In this document: positions 6,401-6,758 of the stretch, in pieces
Numbering within the stretch: the stretch's first letter is position 1
How the letters are laid out: each line of letters opens with the position of its first letter
Source of the DNA: Chloracidobacterium sp. UBA7659
Lineage (GTDB): Bacteria > Acidobacteriota > Blastocatellia > Pyrinomonadales > Pyrinomonadaceae
NCBI GenBank assembly: GCA_002483395.1
Contig: DLHV01000075.1
Span: 797-7,554 of the forward strand
DNA: 6,758 bases
Direction of reading: 5' to 3'
The notes under the pieces: generated by a model
The model's database searches: none
What the model saw: the letters and a program-made list of their open reading frames with translations, nothing else
What the model was told of the DNA's origin: nothing
Translations under genes and position numbers: made by a program

Positions 6401-6733
6401 ATGCTTCTCCCAAACGCCGAGAATGCGGCGGTTGATATCGGTAAACTCCTTGATTACTGTTTGAACCCGCTTCACGAAGTCGGCAAACATAAGGCTCGCG
6501 TGTTCGCTTCGGCCTTGGGACTGACGATTCGCCATGCTGCGATGCTGAAATCGGCATTGTTGGAAGCGGTGAAAACGAATGAGGCAGTTTTGGGAAATTT
6601 GAACGAATACGGACAGCGGTATTTGGTTGATTTTCAGCTGGAATATAACGGCAGGGCGGCTGAGGTGCGAAGTGTATGGATAGTTGATACAGGCTCGGAA
6701 ATCCCAAGACTTGTATCGTGTCTTGTGCTGTAA
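6401..6733 (+). CDS. DUF6883 domain protein
   Basis: This 110-residue cytoplasmic-looking protein matches the DUF6883 pattern over its full length. LPNAE is at 3-7, DIGKLLDYCLNPLHEVGKHKARVF at 12-35, an Ala/Leu-rich helix at 46-60, GQRYLVDFQL at 71-80, RSVWIVD at 90-96 and PRLVSC at 102-107. From memory, this domain occurs both as a stand-alone small protein, often next to a small DUF4926 protein, and as the C-terminal domain of larger phage-head or toxin-like proteins. Its biochemical activity is unknown to me. The conserved GKHKARVF segment is basic and could be functional, which is inference. No Shine-Dalgarno sequence precedes the ATG, only T7CTT, so translation may be coupled to the small membrane gene ending 12 bases earlier. 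A further gene start follows 18 bases after the stop. The family call is good; the role is open. Confidence 0.82.
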   Translation: MLLPNAENAAVDIGKLLDYCLNPLHEVGKHKARVFASALGLTIRHAAMLKSALLEAVKTNEAVLGNLNEYGQRYLVDFQLEYNGRAAEVRSVWIVDTGSEIPRLVSCLVL

Positions 6734-6740
6734 TATTAAC

Positions 6741-6747
6741 GAGGAAG
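6741..6747 (+). promoter_or_regulatory. Ribosome binding site for a gene at the right edge
   Basis: GAGGAAG stands 4 bases before ATG 6752, and it lies 7 bases after the DUF6883 stop codon. It shows that another gene of the same operon probably begins here. Confidence 0.55.
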
Positions 6748-6751
6748 TCTT

Positions 6752-6758
6752 ATGAAAG
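6752..6758 (+). CDS. Start of a downstream gene, cut by the window edge
   Basis: Only ATG AAA G is visible, so no product can be read. The start is supported by GAGGAAG just upstream and by the 18-base gap to the DUF6883 gene on the same strand. From the usual neighbourhood of DUF6883 I would expect a small DUF4926-type protein, but this is a prediction, not an observation. Confidence 0.45.

Noticed and set aside
6068..6707. Open frames on the minus strand opposite the membrane and DUF6883 genes
   Set aside because: They are antisense to two well-supported genes and have no domain pattern.

Overview
The window looks like a stretch of an Acidobacteriota chromosome, most plausibly class Blastocatellia. 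This is inferred from three things: a roughly 1000-residue Oar-like TonB-dependent receptor with an N-terminal carboxypeptidase-regulatory-like domain (a family greatly expanded in that phylum), secreted TonB-C and DUF4920 proteins, and moderate G+C content. No rRNA, tRNA, CRISPR array, transposase or phage gene is visible, and the taxonomic call rests on protein style only.

Left part (1-1190). The window opens inside a TolC-family outer-membrane efflux gene and contains its C-terminal 269 codons. Behind it lies a 363-base stretch with no intact gene. Its first half (about 836-925) resembles a decayed copy of a dispersed hairpin-rich repeat. Its second half (about 977-1190) is the 3' stump of an amidohydrolase gene, broken by two single-base deletions.

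Middle part (1174-2716). Two forward genes, 28 bases apart, probably form a small operon. The first is a secreted protein ending in a TonB C-terminal-like domain; its start codon and ribosome binding site lie inside the last codons of the amidohydrolase stump. The second is a secreted DUF4920 protein with a Cys-X4-Cys-Trp motif. A strong bidirectional hairpin terminator (2675-2716) ends this operon and also the large convergent receptor gene from the other side.

Right part (2732-6758). The reverse-strand Oar-like receptor has a good Shine-Dalgarno sequence and, about 200 bases upstream of its start, a well-formed sigma-70-type promoter, so its mRNA should carry a long leader. Divergent from it are a 77-residue two-helix membrane protein and, 12 bases after that, a DUF6883 protein. 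A ribosome binding site and start codon for another gene sit at the very right edge. DUF6883 genes are, from memory, often followed by a small DUF4926 partner, so this edge is the best candidate for a poorly described two-gene module, although the partner itself is outside the window.

TolC, the receptor and the secreted proteins all belong to cell-envelope transport, but they are not one transcription unit and nothing in the sequence shows that they act together. No clearly new multi-gene system is demonstrated here. The most informative observations are the gene-remnant junction at 977-1190, the unusual TonB-C protein, the three cysteine pairs in the receptor and the DUF6883 edge.
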